From an uncultured Pseudomonadota bacterium (GTDB lineage: Bacteria > Pseudomonadota > Alphaproteobacteria > RUG11792), in contig CACZTP010000009.1 of NCBI GenBank assembly GCA_902784055.1, positions 1 to 33,901 on the forward strand: 33,901 bases of DNA. The letters are read 5' to 3'. Below the pieces are notes generated by a model, which had not been told where the DNA came from, did no database searches, and worked only from the letters and a program-made list of their open reading frames with translations. A program made the translations under genes and the position numbers. This document shows positions 1 to 7,952 of the stretch, in pieces; the first letter of the stretch is position 1; each line of letters opens with the position of its first letter.

Positions 1-94
1 TAATAAATGATATTAATACATCTTTATTTTCTTCTGTCCCAAACACCTGCTTAAATACAAAATCGTTCTTTAAATCTAATAACTCTACCGTCAT
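1..94 (-). CDS. Rpn/PDDEXK_2 family nuclease-transposase-like protein, N-terminal fragment
   Basis: The first 31 codons of a gene that leaves the window on the left. The ATG at 94 is preceded on the minus strand by an AGGTGAG ribosome binding site about 8 nt upstream. The peptide begins MTVELLD and continues LKNDFVFKQVFGTEENKDV, the hallmark opening of the PD-(D/E)XK nuclease family transposase group (Rpn-type, PDDEXK_2), where an N-D-F/Y-V-F-K-x-h-F-G-x-E-E-N-K-D block is near-universal. Family knowledge: these proteins are linked to RecA-independent recombination, and many copies occur in intracellular alphaproteobacteria. The catalytic core lies outside the window, so whether the gene is intact cannot be seen. 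Confidence 0.85.
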   Translation of the reverse strand, partial: MTVELLDLKNDFVFKQVFGTEENKDVLISFI

Positions 95-819
95 TTATAT
101 ACTCACCTTGTCACATTTCACTATTATTTTAACAAATGTATTAATCACATTCTTTAGCAATTATCATTATCAAATAAATATTTTCATCACTGCATTATAA
201 TTGAAAATTCAAAAGGCAAATAATCGCCTAATATTTTTTTTCAAGATTAGCTTCTGTTGGAAGTTCATTATTAAAATAATAGACACTGTGTAACTATTCA
301 TCTGCAGGTTCAATTGTCGTTTTACACAAATGTTGTTTTACACGAAATTTTGTTTCAGTTTCCGTTTTATCAAACCACACATCAAGTAAATGATTTTCTT
401 ATCTTTAGCTCTTTCTGTCTTGATAAGTCCTTGTGGAAATACTTTGAATCCATCGTTTCAAAGTTAATAAATTTACAAGTATGTCCTTTAAATGAAAAAC
501 TAGTCGTTCCACAACATGGCTTTAAAACAGTTTTCTTTATATTAAACCGATTTGAAACTTTGTTCTGTTTTGTTTTTAGTTTAACCTTACTACATTTCAG
601 TTTTGTTTCTATAGCTTTATAAATTTTTTCCATCAGTTTTTGTTTGATCTTCATTTTATATAACTTTTTTATATAACATGTTTTAGATTCATTAACGGCG
701 TAATCTTTTACCTCTATTACTGGAGCAAATTTGCAATGACGCCCATGTAGTCTGATCTACCGGTTTTCCTAGAGGTCTTTAATGCCTCATTATTTCTTTT
801 ATATAATATTTTTTTGCAT
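95..819. other. Non-coding or decayed region between the Rpn-like gene and the adk terminator
   Basis: About 725 AT-rich bases without a gene I can recognise. On the minus strand one frame is open from about 755 to 382. It has an ATG at 654 giving 90 Lys- and Cys-rich residues (start MKIKQKLMEK, end KIRKSFT), with no ribosome binding site and no family I know. Just past its stop, in the +1 frame, a stretch ending at 294 reads like protein (LLDVWFDKTETETKFRVKQH). One frameshift near 385 would join the two, which hints at a decayed gene. An imperfect 16-nt tandem duplication (315-330 and 331-346, 14/16 identical) lies inside. The positions normally holding rpsM, rpsK, rpoA and rplQ show no trace of them. 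Confidence 0.4.
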
Positions 820-900
820 AAAAATTTATTTCTGTGTTGCGTAGGGATCAACCAGCGTTTTGTTTCACATTCCCCTTCCTTTGGCACAATACAGAAATAA
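820..900 (-). terminator. Long stem-loop after adk, probable operon terminator
   Basis: On the minus strand, 11 nt after the adk stop, TTATTTCTGT (900-891) pairs perfectly with ACAGAAATAA (835-826). The stem extends to about 14 bp through one G-U pair, with a further GGGGA/TCCCT helix inside. The 75-nt element is followed by an ATTTTTA tract. Position and U-tract suit an intrinsic terminator for the rpsL-adk run. The stem is AT-rich and the loop long, so a structured 3' end or small RNA is also possible. Confidence 0.55.
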
Positions 901-911
901 CATTTAACTCC

Positions 912-1583
912 TTATTTACTGAGGATCTCAATTATATCTTTATAAACAGTTGCTGTTTCAGCATCGGCATTTACTGAGAACAACAATCCCAAATTTTTAT
1001 AGAACTCTATAAGAGGTTTAGTTTTGGAGTAATACTCAGACAGACGATTTTTTAAAACCTCTTCATTATCGTCCTTGCGTCTGACAAATTCTTTACAACC
1101 GCATATATCACAAACACCTAAGACTTTCGGCTTGTTGAAATAATCGTTATATATCTTGTCACAACTCTTGCATTTCGACCGACCTACAACCCTTTTCGTT
1201 AGTATCGCATCATCTATTTCGAAGTTAATAACGTGAGATATTTCGTGTCCTAACGATTTTGTCATCTTAACTAAAGCCTCGCCCTGCCCTATTGTTCTAG
1301 GAAATCCGTCAAAAATAAGATTGGTATTTAAAACATCATCCATTTTTGACATTGCGTCTTTCACGAAATACACAATAACGTCATCGGGTAGTAATGTGCC
1401 TCCGCCTATTATTTCACCAACTGGTTTGCCTAGTTGCGGAACAACTGTTTTAAGGTTGGATCTTAATATATCCCCAACACAAATTACTTTAAAAGAAAAA
1501 TCGGAGGCGACAAGTAATTCACTTTGCGTACCCTTGCCACACCCCGGTGCTCCTAGTAAAACTATCCATTTTCCGGAATTCAT
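912..1583 (-). CDS. adk: Adenylate kinase
   Basis: Cytosolic enzyme interconverting 2 ADP with ATP and AMP. The 223-residue protein has the P-loop GAPGCGKGT (11-19), the AMP-site motif FDGFPR (91-96) and a long LID domain. The LID carries C138-x2-C141 and C158-x2-C161, the structural zinc site of the Gram-positive-like class, which some alphaproteobacteria also have. The ATG at 1583 overlaps the secY stop by 4 nt (ATGA), the usual secY-adk coupling. It is the last gene of the long ribosomal run; the expected next gene, rpsM, is missing and a stem-loop follows instead. Confidence 0.97.
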   Translation of the reverse strand: MNSGKWIVLLGAPGCGKGTQSELLVASDFSFKVICVGDILRSNLKTVVPQLGKPVGEIIGGGTLLPDDVIVYFVKDAMSKMDDVLNTNLIFDGFPRTIGQGEALVKMTKSLGHEISHVINFEIDDAILTKRVVGRSKCKSCDKIYNDYFNKPKVLGVCDICGCKEFVRRKDDNEEVLKNRLSEYYSKTKPLIEFYKNLGLLFSVNADAETATVYKDIIEILSK

Positions 1584-2923
1584 CCAAACAATCCTTTTAC
1601 ACGATTCTTCTTAAACAATTTATCATATTCCTGAGCCATAAGGTGAGATTGGAATTGAGTTATTGTATCCGTTGACACATTAACAACGATCAACAAACTA
1701 GTTCCGCCAAAATAAAATGGAAGAGACACCTGAGACAGAAGTATTTCTGGTAGCAAACAAATACAACACAGATATAAAGCCCCAACAAGGGTTAGTCTAT
1801 CTAGGACTGTCTCTATGTATTCAGCCGTTGCTTCCCCTGGTCTAATTCCTGGAATAAAGCTACCTGATTTTTTCAGGTTATCTGCAGTTTCTTTGGGATT
1901 AAACATTATTGCTGTATAAAAGAATGCAAAGAATATTATAGCAGCTGAAAATAACACCATATATAACGGCTGACCATGGCTTATAAGTCTTGAAAGTTTT
2001 CCAAACCAAGATGTTGGGTCAATATCAGCAAAACCAGCTATTGTCATTGGTAACAACAAAATCGACGAAGCAAAAATAGGCGGTATAACATTAGCGCTAT
2101 TTATTTTCAATGGTAAATGAGTTGATTGTTGCTGAGTCCCTCCGCTCATTACTTGACGCTTAGGATAAAGAATCGGAACTTTTCTGATTGCCTTTTCCAT
2201 GTATACAATAAAAAGAATTACGCCAAGAACCATTATCAATAGAAAAAATAGAGCCATCATTGATAGAGCTCCTTGTTTTCCCATTGCAAAAGTATTAAAT
2301 AAAGCTGCTGGTAAGTTTGCCACTATACCTGCATATATAATCATTGACGAACCGTTACCCAATCCACGTTTTGTTATTTGCTCACCCAGCCACATTATGA
2401 AAAGGGTTCCTCCAGTTAGAGATGTCATTGTTGTAAATCTAAACGACAATCCCGGATCTAGAACAGCACTACCAGACTGCCCCATCATTCTCTCAAGCCC
2501 GATCGCAATCCCATATCCTTGAGCTAAAGCCAACGCGACTGCTCCATACCGCGTATATTGGTTTATCTTCTGTTGTCCGGCATGTCCTTCTTTCTTGAGC
2601 GCCTCAAGTTGTGGGGACATTGTCGTTAACAATTGAACAATAATACTAGCGGATATATACGGCATAATATTCAGGGAAAATACAGTCATACGTCCCATTG
2701 CACCACCCGAAAACATATCAAGGATTCCAAATAAGCCACTGGCATGGTTTCGAGTAAACTCAGAAATTACGGCGGGGTTAATGTTGGGTAACGGAATAAA
2801 CGTACCCAACCTGTAGATTATAAGAATGACTAATGTAAACCAAATACGCTTTTTAAGGTCTTTAGACTTCCTAAAAGTCTCAAAACTAAAATTTTTAGCT
2901 AAGTATTCAACCGCAGAAGCCAT
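1580..2923 (-). CDS. secY: Preprotein translocase subunit SecY
   Basis: Pore subunit of the SecYEG inner-membrane channel. At 447 residues it has normal length, with about ten hydrophobic segments. The N-terminal SecY signature shows as DLKKRIWFTLVILIIYRLGTF, followed by a plug region containing LFGILDMFSGGAMGRMTVF. The C-terminal cytosolic loop holds GIRPGEATAEYIETVLDRLT, and the gene ends KNRVKGLFG. The ATG at 2923 follows an ideal AAGGAGGG site that overlaps the rplO stop. It sits between rplO and adk as in most bacteria, so it is co-translated with the spc ribosomal genes. Confidence 0.98.
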   Translation of the reverse strand: MASAVEYLAKNFSFETFRKSKDLKKRIWFTLVILIIYRLGTFIPLPNINPAVISEFTRNHASGLFGILDMFSGGAMGRMTVFSLNIMPYISASIIVQLLTTMSPQLEALKKEGHAGQQKINQYTRYGAVALALAQGYGIAIGLERMMGQSGSAVLDPGLSFRFTTMTSLTGGTLFIMWLGEQITKRGLGNGSSMIIYAGIVANLPAALFNTFAMGKQGALSMMALFFLLIMVLGVILFIVYMEKAIRKVPILYPKRQVMSGGTQQQSTHLPLKINSANVIPPIFASSILLLPMTIAGFADIDPTSWFGKLSRLISHGQPLYMVLFSAAIIFFAFFYTAIMFNPKETADNLKKSGSFIPGIRPGEATAEYIETVLDRLTLVGALYLCCICLLPEILLSQVSLPFYFGGTSLLIVVNVSTDTITQFQSHLMAQEYDKLFKKNRVKGLFG

Positions 2924-2932
2924 TAGCCCTCC

Positions 2933-3433
2933 TTAATTCTGACAATTGACTTCTTTACAATGCCACGTCTCAATAAGGGTGCTACCAGAGACCTTTAATG
3001 CTTCCTTAGCCCCAGCTGTTGCCTTCGTCACGTGTATTTTTACCGGTTTTTCCAACTTGCCATTAGCAAGGAGTACTATATTTTTAATATATTTTGGCAT
3101 GTAACCAATTTTTATTAAAAGTTTTCTGTTTATAGTTTCCCCATCTTTTAATAATCCGTTTTTTATAATTCTTGAAATTTGATTAAAATCTATTTCATAG
3201 AATTCTTTACGAAACGGATTGTTAAATCCGCGTTTTGGCATCCTTCTATAAATAGGAGTTTGTCCTCCTTCGAAACCATTTAAGCGAACACCTGAACGAG
3301 CAGTCTGTCCTTTACCACCACGCCCCGATGTTTTCCCTTTGCCGGAACCTATTCCACGACCAACAGTTTTACGATGGTGCCTTGCTCCAGTTTTTTCGCG
3401 AACATTTCCTAATGTCAATAATTCAACGCTCAT
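2933..3433 (-). CDS. rplO: 50S ribosomal protein L15
   Basis: Large-subunit protein that stabilises 23S rRNA late in assembly. The 166-residue product starts in the family manner (LLTLGNVREKTGARHHRKTVGRG is split here by the Gly-rich arm) with GRGIGSGKGKTSGRGGKGQ at about 26-44. It then has GFEGGQTPIYRRMPKRGF, both hallmarks of L15. Its ATG overlaps the rpmD stop by 4 nt, and secY follows after 9 nt. The C-terminus is about 10-15 residues longer than many homologues and ends in HCKEVNCQN. Confidence 0.96.
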   Translation of the reverse strand: MSVELLTLGNVREKTGARHHRKTVGRGIGSGKGKTSGRGGKGQTARSGVRLNGFEGGQTPIYRRMPKRGFNNPFRKEFYEIDFNQISRIIKNGLLKDGETINRKLLIKIGYMPKYIKNIVLLANGKLEKPVKIHVTKATAGAKEALKVSGSTLIETWHCKEVNCQN

Positions 3434-3633
3434 ACCGATTCTCCTTCGGACACAACTTTCACTAAGTGCCCGACTTTTTTTATTAAAGCCAATACAGATC
3501 TGTTAGATTCCAACTCACGTTCCGATCCTATATGACGAAGCCCCAGAGATTTTAAATACAATCCCTGTTTTTTGCTTCTACGAATAGGACTACCAATTTG
3601 CCGAACCTTTATCATTCTTTTTTTATCACTCAT
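3430..3633 (-). CDS. rpmD: 50S ribosomal protein L30
   Basis: Small globular large-subunit protein, 67 residues. The family core is visible as IKVRQIGSPIRRSKKQGLYLKSLGL, followed by VGHLVKVV near the C-terminus. The ATG at 3633 lies inside the last codons of rpsE (8-nt overlap), and its own end overlaps rplO by 4 nt, so translation is coupled on both sides. L30 is dispensable and often lost in reduced genomes, so keeping it argues against extreme genome reduction. The rpsE-rpmD-rplO position confirms identity despite its short length. Confidence 0.94.
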   Translation of the reverse strand: MSDKKRMIKVRQIGSPIRRSKKQGLYLKSLGLRHIGSERELESNRSVLALIKKVGHLVKVVSEGESV

Positions 3634-4207
3634 TAACGTTCTCCGTTTCTGCTATTTTGCCATTAGCCGGCTTATTAGAAACATCCATGCGACGAGCCAT
3701 TATATCTGAAAAGCTACGACCTAATTTTGAAGCAACATACTTAGGTGACACTGTTTTTTGCAAAGCGTCAAACGTTGCCCTGACAACGTTGTGATAGTTC
3801 CGAGAACCTACAGATTTGCTAACTATATCCTTAACACCCAATGCATCAAATATAGATCTCATTGCACCCCCAGCTATTACTCCAGTTCCAGAACCTGCTG
3901 TTTTTAAAAAAACATGCCCTGCTCCTGTTTTTGAGGAGACGTCACAACGGATAGTACGACCTTCAAGTAAGGATACTTTAATCATAGATCTCTTAGCTTT
4001 GTCCCCTGCTTTTTTTATAGCATCAGGTACTTCACGAGACTTAGCTGTCGCATAACCAACTCGCCCCCTACCATCTCCAACAACAACTAATGCGGAAAAC
4101 CTCATATTCTTTCCACCTTTGACAACTTTTGAAACACGACGGACACTTATCAGTTTTTCTATAAGTTGTTCCGGTTGCTTATTATTTTCGTTAAACTCTT
4201 TTGCCAT
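3626..4207 (-). CDS. rpsE: 30S ribosomal protein S5
   Basis: Small-subunit protein of the 16S body, involved in decoding accuracy and mRNA unwinding at the entry channel. At 193 residues it shows VRRVSKVVKGGKNMRFSALV (double-stranded RNA-binding fold) and VGDGRGRVGYATAKSREVPDA. Further on are GAGHVFLKTAGSGTGVIAGG and RNYHNVVRATFDAL, all S5 signatures. The ATG at 4207 follows an AAGG ribosome binding site, 9 nt after rplR. A polar C-terminal tail of about 20 residues (NKPANGKIAETENVNE) is extra to the conserved core. Confidence 0.97.
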   Translation of the reverse strand: MAKEFNENNKQPEQLIEKLISVRRVSKVVKGGKNMRFSALVVVGDGRGRVGYATAKSREVPDAIKKAGDKAKRSMIKVSLLEGRTIRCDVSSKTGAGHVFLKTAGSGTGVIAGGAMRSIFDALGVKDIVSKSVGSRNYHNVVRATFDALQKTVSPKYVASKLGRSFSDIMARRMDVSNKPANGKIAETENVNE

Positions 4208-4216
4208 GTTGCTACC

Positions 4217-4579
4217 TTAAAATTTAAGTCCATTTTCTCTGGCACTTTCTGCCAAAGCTTTAACTCTTCCGTGATACAAAAAACCAGATCTGTCGAACAC
4301 AACTTCGGAAATATTTTTATCCTTAGCTTTTTGAGCTACAAGTTGACCAACAAGGCTAGCTGCCGCAACATTTCCGCCGTATTTTAATTTGTCTCTAATA
4401 TCTTTAGATAATGTAGATGCGGAAACAATAGTGTTTTTTGTATCTTTATCCAATATCTGGGCATACATATGGTTATTGGTCTTATGAACCAATAACCTGT
4501 ATTTACCCTTTGAAACACGAGAAATTTTGAAACGCTGACGCAATTTACGGCGTTCTCGTAGTGTCCTATACTTAATCAT
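4217..4579 (-). CDS. rplR: 50S ribosomal protein L18
   Basis: 5S rRNA-binding protein of the central protuberance. The 120-residue product has the basic N-terminal arm ([12 protein letters not shown]), the [17 protein letters not shown] strand block, and the C-terminal [26 protein letters not shown] typical of L18. Its start ATG overlaps the rplF stop by one base and rpsE follows after 9 nt, the canonical spc order. Length and motifs are normal. Confidence 0.97.
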   Translation of the reverse strand: MIKYRTLRERRKLRQRFKISRVSKGKYRLLVHKTNNHMYAQILDKDTKNTIVSASTLSKDIRDKLKYGGNVAAASLVGQLVAQKAKDKNISEVVFDRSGFLYHGRVKALAESARENGLKF

Positions 4580-5112
4580 TATTTCTTCTTCCCTTCTTTT
4601 CGATATACAAATTCTCCTTGACGGATTACTCCTTTCCCTTTATAAGGTTCTGGCTTTCTATACCTACGCAAATCTGCTGCGACGTCGCCAACAGCGTTTT
4701 TTAGTTTTCCACTTACGACAATAGTCGTCGGGTCCGTACACGTAACAGTAATTCCTTCGGGAATGTCATAGTTGATATCATGACTGAAACCTAGTTGCAT
4801 TACAACTTGTTTTCCTCTCACAGAAGCCTTGTATCCAACCCCTGAAAGTTTGAGTGTGACAGTAAAATCTTTACCAAATCCGGCTATAATGTTTGACACA
4901 TTACGCTGGGTGGTCCCCCACATTGACGCCGTGTGACGGTCATTATTCGCTGGAGTGAATTTAATACCTCCATCGGAAACTTCTGTATTAAGGCAAGGCG
5001 GAACATTGTACTGATCTTTAACATTCCCTTTCGATATATCTAGAACACCATTCTTGAAACTAACGACAACTCCATTCGGAACAGGGATTACATGTTTTCC
5101 AACTCTGGACAT
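4579..5112 (-). CDS. rplF: 50S ribosomal protein L6
   Basis: Large-subunit protein near the GTPase-associated centre and factor-binding site. I start it at the ATG at 5112 ([15 protein letters not shown]). This is the family N-terminus and sits directly behind a perfect AAGGAGGG site at about 5116-5123, giving 177 residues, a standard L6 length. The frame is open further upstream to 5193 but that part overlaps rpsH. The two-domain repeat is visible, and the C-terminal signature is [24 protein letters not shown]. Confidence 0.96.
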   Translation of the reverse strand: MSRVGKHVIPVPNGVVVSFKNGVLDISKGNVKDQYNVPPCLNTEVSDGGIKFTPANNDRHTASMWGTTQRNVSNIIAGFGKDFTVTLKLSGVGYKASVRGKQVVMQLGFSHDINYDIPEGITVTCTDPTTIVVSGKLKNAVGDVAADLRRYRKPEPYKGKGVIRQGEFVYRKEGKKK

Positions 5113-5122
5113 AATTCCCTCC

Positions 5123-5518
5123 TTAGAAAACCGAACAAAGGACTTCGCCACCAAGTGACTTTTTCCTTGCATCAACGTCTGACATAACACCACAATTCGT
5201 GGATAATATGTAAATACCTAAACCATTTCTCACATATGGGAGCTTTTTTATAGCAGAATAAACGCGACGTCCAGGTTTTGAAATCCTCTTTATTTCAGCT
5301 ATAACAGGTTTGCCATTGTAATACTTAAGATCAATCTTAAGCATCTTGTGACCATTCTCATCATTAAACACGAAATACCCGCCGATATACCCCTCGATAC
5401 TCAACACCTTTAAAACATTTTCACGGAACTTTGAAAAAGGCGAACTTGTCGTTTTCAACTTTGCCATTTGAGTATTCCGAATCCGTGTTATCAAATCACC
5501 TATAGTATCAGTAATCAT
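5123..5518 (-). CDS. rpsH: 30S ribosomal protein S8
   Basis: Primary 16S rRNA-binding protein and, in Escherichia coli, the translational repressor of the spc operon. The ATG at 5518 gives MITDTIGDLITRIRN, the family start, behind a GAGAGGA site, and 131 residues. Upstream in-frame codons overlap rpsN and are not used. The C-terminal block KPGRRVYSAIKKLPYVRNGLG with SDVDARKKSLGGEVLCSVF is diagnostic. Whether spc autoregulation works here cannot be judged. Confidence 0.96.
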   Translation of the reverse strand: MITDTIGDLITRIRNTQMAKLKTTSSPFSKFRENVLKVLSIEGYIGGYFVFNDENGHKMLKIDLKYYNGKPVIAEIKRISKPGRRVYSAIKKLPYVRNGLGIYILSTNCGVMSDVDARKKSLGGEVLCSVF

Positions 5519-5525
5519 AGTCCTC

Positions 5526-5831
5526 TCACCAACTTGCTTTTGTAACACCCGGCAACATGCCTTCGGATGCGAATTTCCTTAAAGAAATCCTGGACAGTCC
5601 AAACAGCCTGTAATATCCTCTAGCACGCCCGGTAATAGCACACCTATTACGAAGTCGTACTTCAGATGAATTCCGAGGCATCTCGGATAGCTTAAACATT
5701 ATTTTAGTACGTTCTTCTGCAGATAAAGATCTGTCTCTGAACTTTTTACGCAAAGCGTCTCTTGTTGCCTTTTTTCGGGCAACAAGATCTCTGCGATTTA
5801 AATCTTTTTGAATTGAACTCTTTTTTGCCAT
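5526..5831 (-). CDS. rpsN: 30S ribosomal protein S14, zinc-free type
   Basis: Small-subunit head protein of 101 residues, the long zinc-independent class. The C-terminal [20 protein letters not shown] is present, but the C-x2-C...C-x2-C zinc ribbon of the short class is absent; one Cys is left. It ends [13 protein letters not shown], as S14 proteins do. It lies between rplE (6 nt upstream) and rpsH, the standard spc order. Confidence 0.97.
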   Translation of the reverse strand: MAKKSSIQKDLNRRDLVARKKATRDALRKKFRDRSLSAEERTKIMFKLSEMPRNSSEVRLRNRCAITGRARGYYRLFGLSRISLRKFASEGMLPGVTKASW

Positions 5832-5837
5832 ACACCC

Positions 5838-6377
5838 TCAATCGCGAAACGGAAAGTTTAATGCCTTCAGCAAAGCCACCGCCGACTTATCATCTTTTGC
5901 AGAGGTACAGATATTAATATCGAACCCTCGAATCTTATCGATTTTGTCGTAATTTATTTCGAAGAATATTATCTGCTCCTTAACACCCATTGAGTAGTTA
6001 CCTCTACCATCAAACCCTTTTTTCGAAAGACCACCAAAGTCACGTACCCTAGGTAAAGCCATATATATAAGCCTATCTAAGAATTCGTACATCTTATCTC
6101 GACGTAAAGAAACTTTAGCTCCTATCTCTGCCCCTTCCCGAAGTTTGAAGTTTGCAATTGACTTCTTAGCCATTGTCATAACAGCTTTTTGTCCAGCAAT
6201 AGTTGTTAAGTCATCGACTATAGCCTGCATTACCTTTTTATCGTGACCGGCATCCTTCGATGTACAATTTAAAACAACTTTCTCAAGTCTGGGTATCATA
6301 TACTCGCTTGAAATCCCCAACTCCTTTTTTAGAGCAGGTCTTATTTCAGAAAAATACTTGTCTTTTGTGTAACTCAT
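5838..6377 (-). CDS. rplE: 50S ribosomal protein L5
   Basis: Large-subunit protein that binds 5S rRNA and contacts P-site tRNA. The 179 residues include MIPRLEKVVLNC near the start and SIANFKLREGAEIGAKVSLRR in the middle. They continue with YEFLDRLIYMALPRVRDFGG (about 92-111), GRGNYSMGVKEQIIFFEI, and the final LLKALNFPF. The start ATG overlaps the rplX stop by 4 nt. Normal length for L5. Confidence 0.98.
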   Translation of the reverse strand: MSYTKDKYFSEIRPALKKELGISSEYMIPRLEKVVLNCTSKDAGHDKKVMQAIVDDLTTIAGQKAVMTMAKKSIANFKLREGAEIGAKVSLRRDKMYEFLDRLIYMALPRVRDFGGLSKKGFDGRGNYSMGVKEQIIFFEINYDKIDKIRGFDINICTSAKDDKSAVALLKALNFPFRD

Positions 6378-6715
6378 AGCTTTTCTACCTTCGGAACCAA
6401 ATTACCACTCTTTTTGAAATAACGGACTTTATTCCCATTTTCATCAAATTTAAATCCAACACGACCAGGTTTATCCGTTGAAGGATCAACAACGGCCACA
6501 TTCGATAAATCAATAGGCATTTCCTTTGTAAGAACCCCTTGAGGATAACGATAGTCTGGTTTTATGTGACGAGTTACTTTATTAACACCATCAACTATAA
6601 CCTTGCGCTCCTTTGGAAACACTTTTTTAACAACACCTCGTTGCCCTTTTTTTGAACTACCGCCAACGGTTACTTCAACAAGGTCTCCTCGTCTAACTTT
6701 AAAATGTATTCTCAT
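6374..6715 (-). CDS. rplX: 50S ribosomal protein L24
   Basis: Assembly-initiating large-subunit protein with a KOW motif. The 113-residue product begins [20 protein letters not shown], then [21 protein letters not shown] (KOW region, about 23-43), NKVTRHIKP and a C-terminal block with [21 protein letters not shown]. Its ATG overlaps the rplN TGA by 4 nt and its TGA overlaps the rplE ATG by 4 nt. Confidence 0.97.
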   Translation of the reverse strand: MRIHFKVRRGDLVEVTVGGSSKKGQRGVVKKVFPKERKVIVDGVNKVTRHIKPDYRYPQGVLTKEMPIDLSNVAVVDPSTDKPGRVGFKFDENGNKVRYFKKSGNLVPKVEKL

Positions 6716-7080
6716 AACACCTCCGGTGCTAACGAAATTATTTTCATATATCCAGCTGACTTTAGTTCTCTTGGGACAGGCCCAAAAACACGAGTCCCCA
6801 CGGGTTCACCTTGGTTGTCGATAAGAACAACAGCGTTCGTGTCGAAAGATATTTGCATCCCATCATTCCGACGAACTGGAGCCTTTGTCCTGATAATGAC
6901 AGCCCGAACTACAGATCCTTTTTTTATCTTTCCATTTGGAATTGCTTCCTTAACAGATGCCTTAATAACATCACCAACTCCTGCATAGCGACGTTTAGAA
7001 CCGCCTAAAACCTTTATACATAAAACTTCCCTGGCTCCAGAATTGTCTGCTACGACCATCCGGCTTTCAGTTTGAATCAT
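6712..7080 (-). CDS. rplN: 50S ribosomal protein L14
   Basis: Large-subunit protein forming inter-subunit bridges with 16S rRNA. I choose the ATG at 7080 ([17 protein letters not shown]), the family start. It gives 122 residues, lies behind a GGAGAGG site, and overlaps the rpsQ TGA by 4 nt. The frame is open to 7113 but that part overlaps rpsQ. The signature [16 protein letters not shown] and the middle [19 protein letters not shown] are intact. Confidence 0.97.
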   Translation of the reverse strand: MIQTESRMVVADNSGAREVLCIKVLGGSKRRYAGVGDVIKASVKEAIPNGKIKKGSVVRAVIIRTKAPVRRNDGMQISFDTNAVVLIDNQGEPVGTRVFGPVPRELKSAGYMKIISLAPEVL

Positions 7081-7322
7081 AACGCCTCTCCATTTCTGGA
7101 CAGAACAACCCACCTTTTCGTTTTAGAAATAGGTCTATGTTCGACTATTCTTACCTCATCCCCGATATGGCACGCATTCTTTTCATCATGTGCTGCGTAC
7201 TTCTTCCGTTTCTTTATGTATTTTTTATATAACGGGTGTATTACGCGATTTACGACCTGAACTGTTACAGTTTTGTCGCACTTATCACTAACAACAGTCC
7301 CTTTCAATACTCTGCGTGCCAT
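7077..7322 (-). CDS. rpsQ: 30S ribosomal protein S17
   Basis: Early-binding 16S rRNA protein with an OB fold, 81 residues. It shows [20 protein letters not shown] at the start, then [19 protein letters not shown] and [19 protein letters not shown] (about 53-71), the S17 signature. The start overlaps the rpmC stop by one base and the end overlaps rplN by 4 nt. Length and motif order are standard. Confidence 0.97.
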   Translation of the reverse strand: MARRVLKGTVVSDKCDKTVTVQVVNRVIHPLYKKYIKKRKKYAAHDEKNACHIGDEVRIVEHRPISKTKRWVVLSRNGEAL

Positions 7323-7537
7323 TATTTACCTTCTTTCTTAAAAGCCAATTGCCTTAAACGAGTTTTTAATCTCGCTATGTTCTTACGGCATTCCCGAATA
7401 ACTGAAGGATTAAAACCTTCCATTGGCGAAGCTTTCTTTATTCGCAAATTCATGTATTCGCGTTTCATATTCAAATAAGATTCAACCAACGCCGGTCTAT
7501 CAAGTCCGTCAACCAGTTTTTTAAATTTATTATTCAT
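7322..7537 (-). CDS. rpmC: 50S ribosomal protein L29
   Basis: Small alpha-helical protein at the polypeptide exit tunnel, a docking point for trigger factor and SRP in Escherichia coli. I use the ATG at 7537 (71 residues). A GTG at 7543, inside the rplP stop region, would add two residues, and one AAGAGGG site could serve either. The C-terminal helix carries the family block [17 protein letters not shown]. Position between rplP and rpsQ fixes the identity. Confidence 0.93.
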   Translation of the reverse strand: MNNKFKKLVDGLDRPALVESYLNMKREYMNLRIKKASPMEGFNPSVIRECRKNIARLKTRLRQLAFKKEGK

Positions 7538-7539
7538 AA

Positions 7540-7950
7540 TCACGCAACCCTCTTAACAATCTTCGTTTTAATAGGGAGTTTTGCCATCGCATACTCAAAT
7601 GCCATATTGGCTACATCCTCTGGAATACCATCTAATTCAAAAAGAATTCGACCAGGCTTTACCCTGCAAATCCAATATTCCGGAGAACCTTTCCCGCTAC
7701 CCATACGGACTTCAGCAGGTTTTTTAGAAACTGGAACATCCGGAAATATTCTTATCCAAATACGTCCAGCACGCTTCATGCACCGGGAAATAGTTTTACG
7801 AGCAGCTTCAATTTGGCGCTCTGTAATACGGGCTGGTTCGAGGGCTTTTAACCCGAAGCTACCGAAACTTATATCGGTACCGACAGTCGCTACACCTTTT
7901 ATACGACCTTTGAACGCCTTTCTGAATTTAGTTTTTTTAGGGAACAACAT
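7540..7950 (-). CDS. rplP: 50S ribosomal protein L16
   Basis: Large-subunit protein needed for A-site tRNA positioning. The 136 residues start [19 protein letters not shown] and contain the L16 signatures [41 protein letters not shown] and [20 protein letters not shown]. Two bases separate it from rpsC and its TGA abuts the rpmC start. Length is normal. Confidence 0.98.
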   Translation of the reverse strand: MLFPKKTKFRKAFKGRIKGVATVGTDISFGSFGLKALEPARITERQIEAARKTISRCMKRAGRIWIRIFPDVPVSKKPAEVRMGSGKGSPEYWICRVKPGRILFELDGIPEDVANMAFEYAMAKLPIKTKIVKRVA

Positions 7951-7952
7951 TA

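Noticed and set aside
314-622. 102-codon plus-strand frame
   Set aside because: Phe- and Leu-rich with no ribosome binding site; it is antisense to a minus-strand open region and looks like an AT-rich artefact.
826-900. SRP RNA, 6S RNA or tmRNA at the adk stem-loop
   Set aside because: The GGAAGG motif inside is not followed by the conserved SRP loop bases, and no tmRNA acceptor arm or tag reading frame is present. A terminator is simpler.
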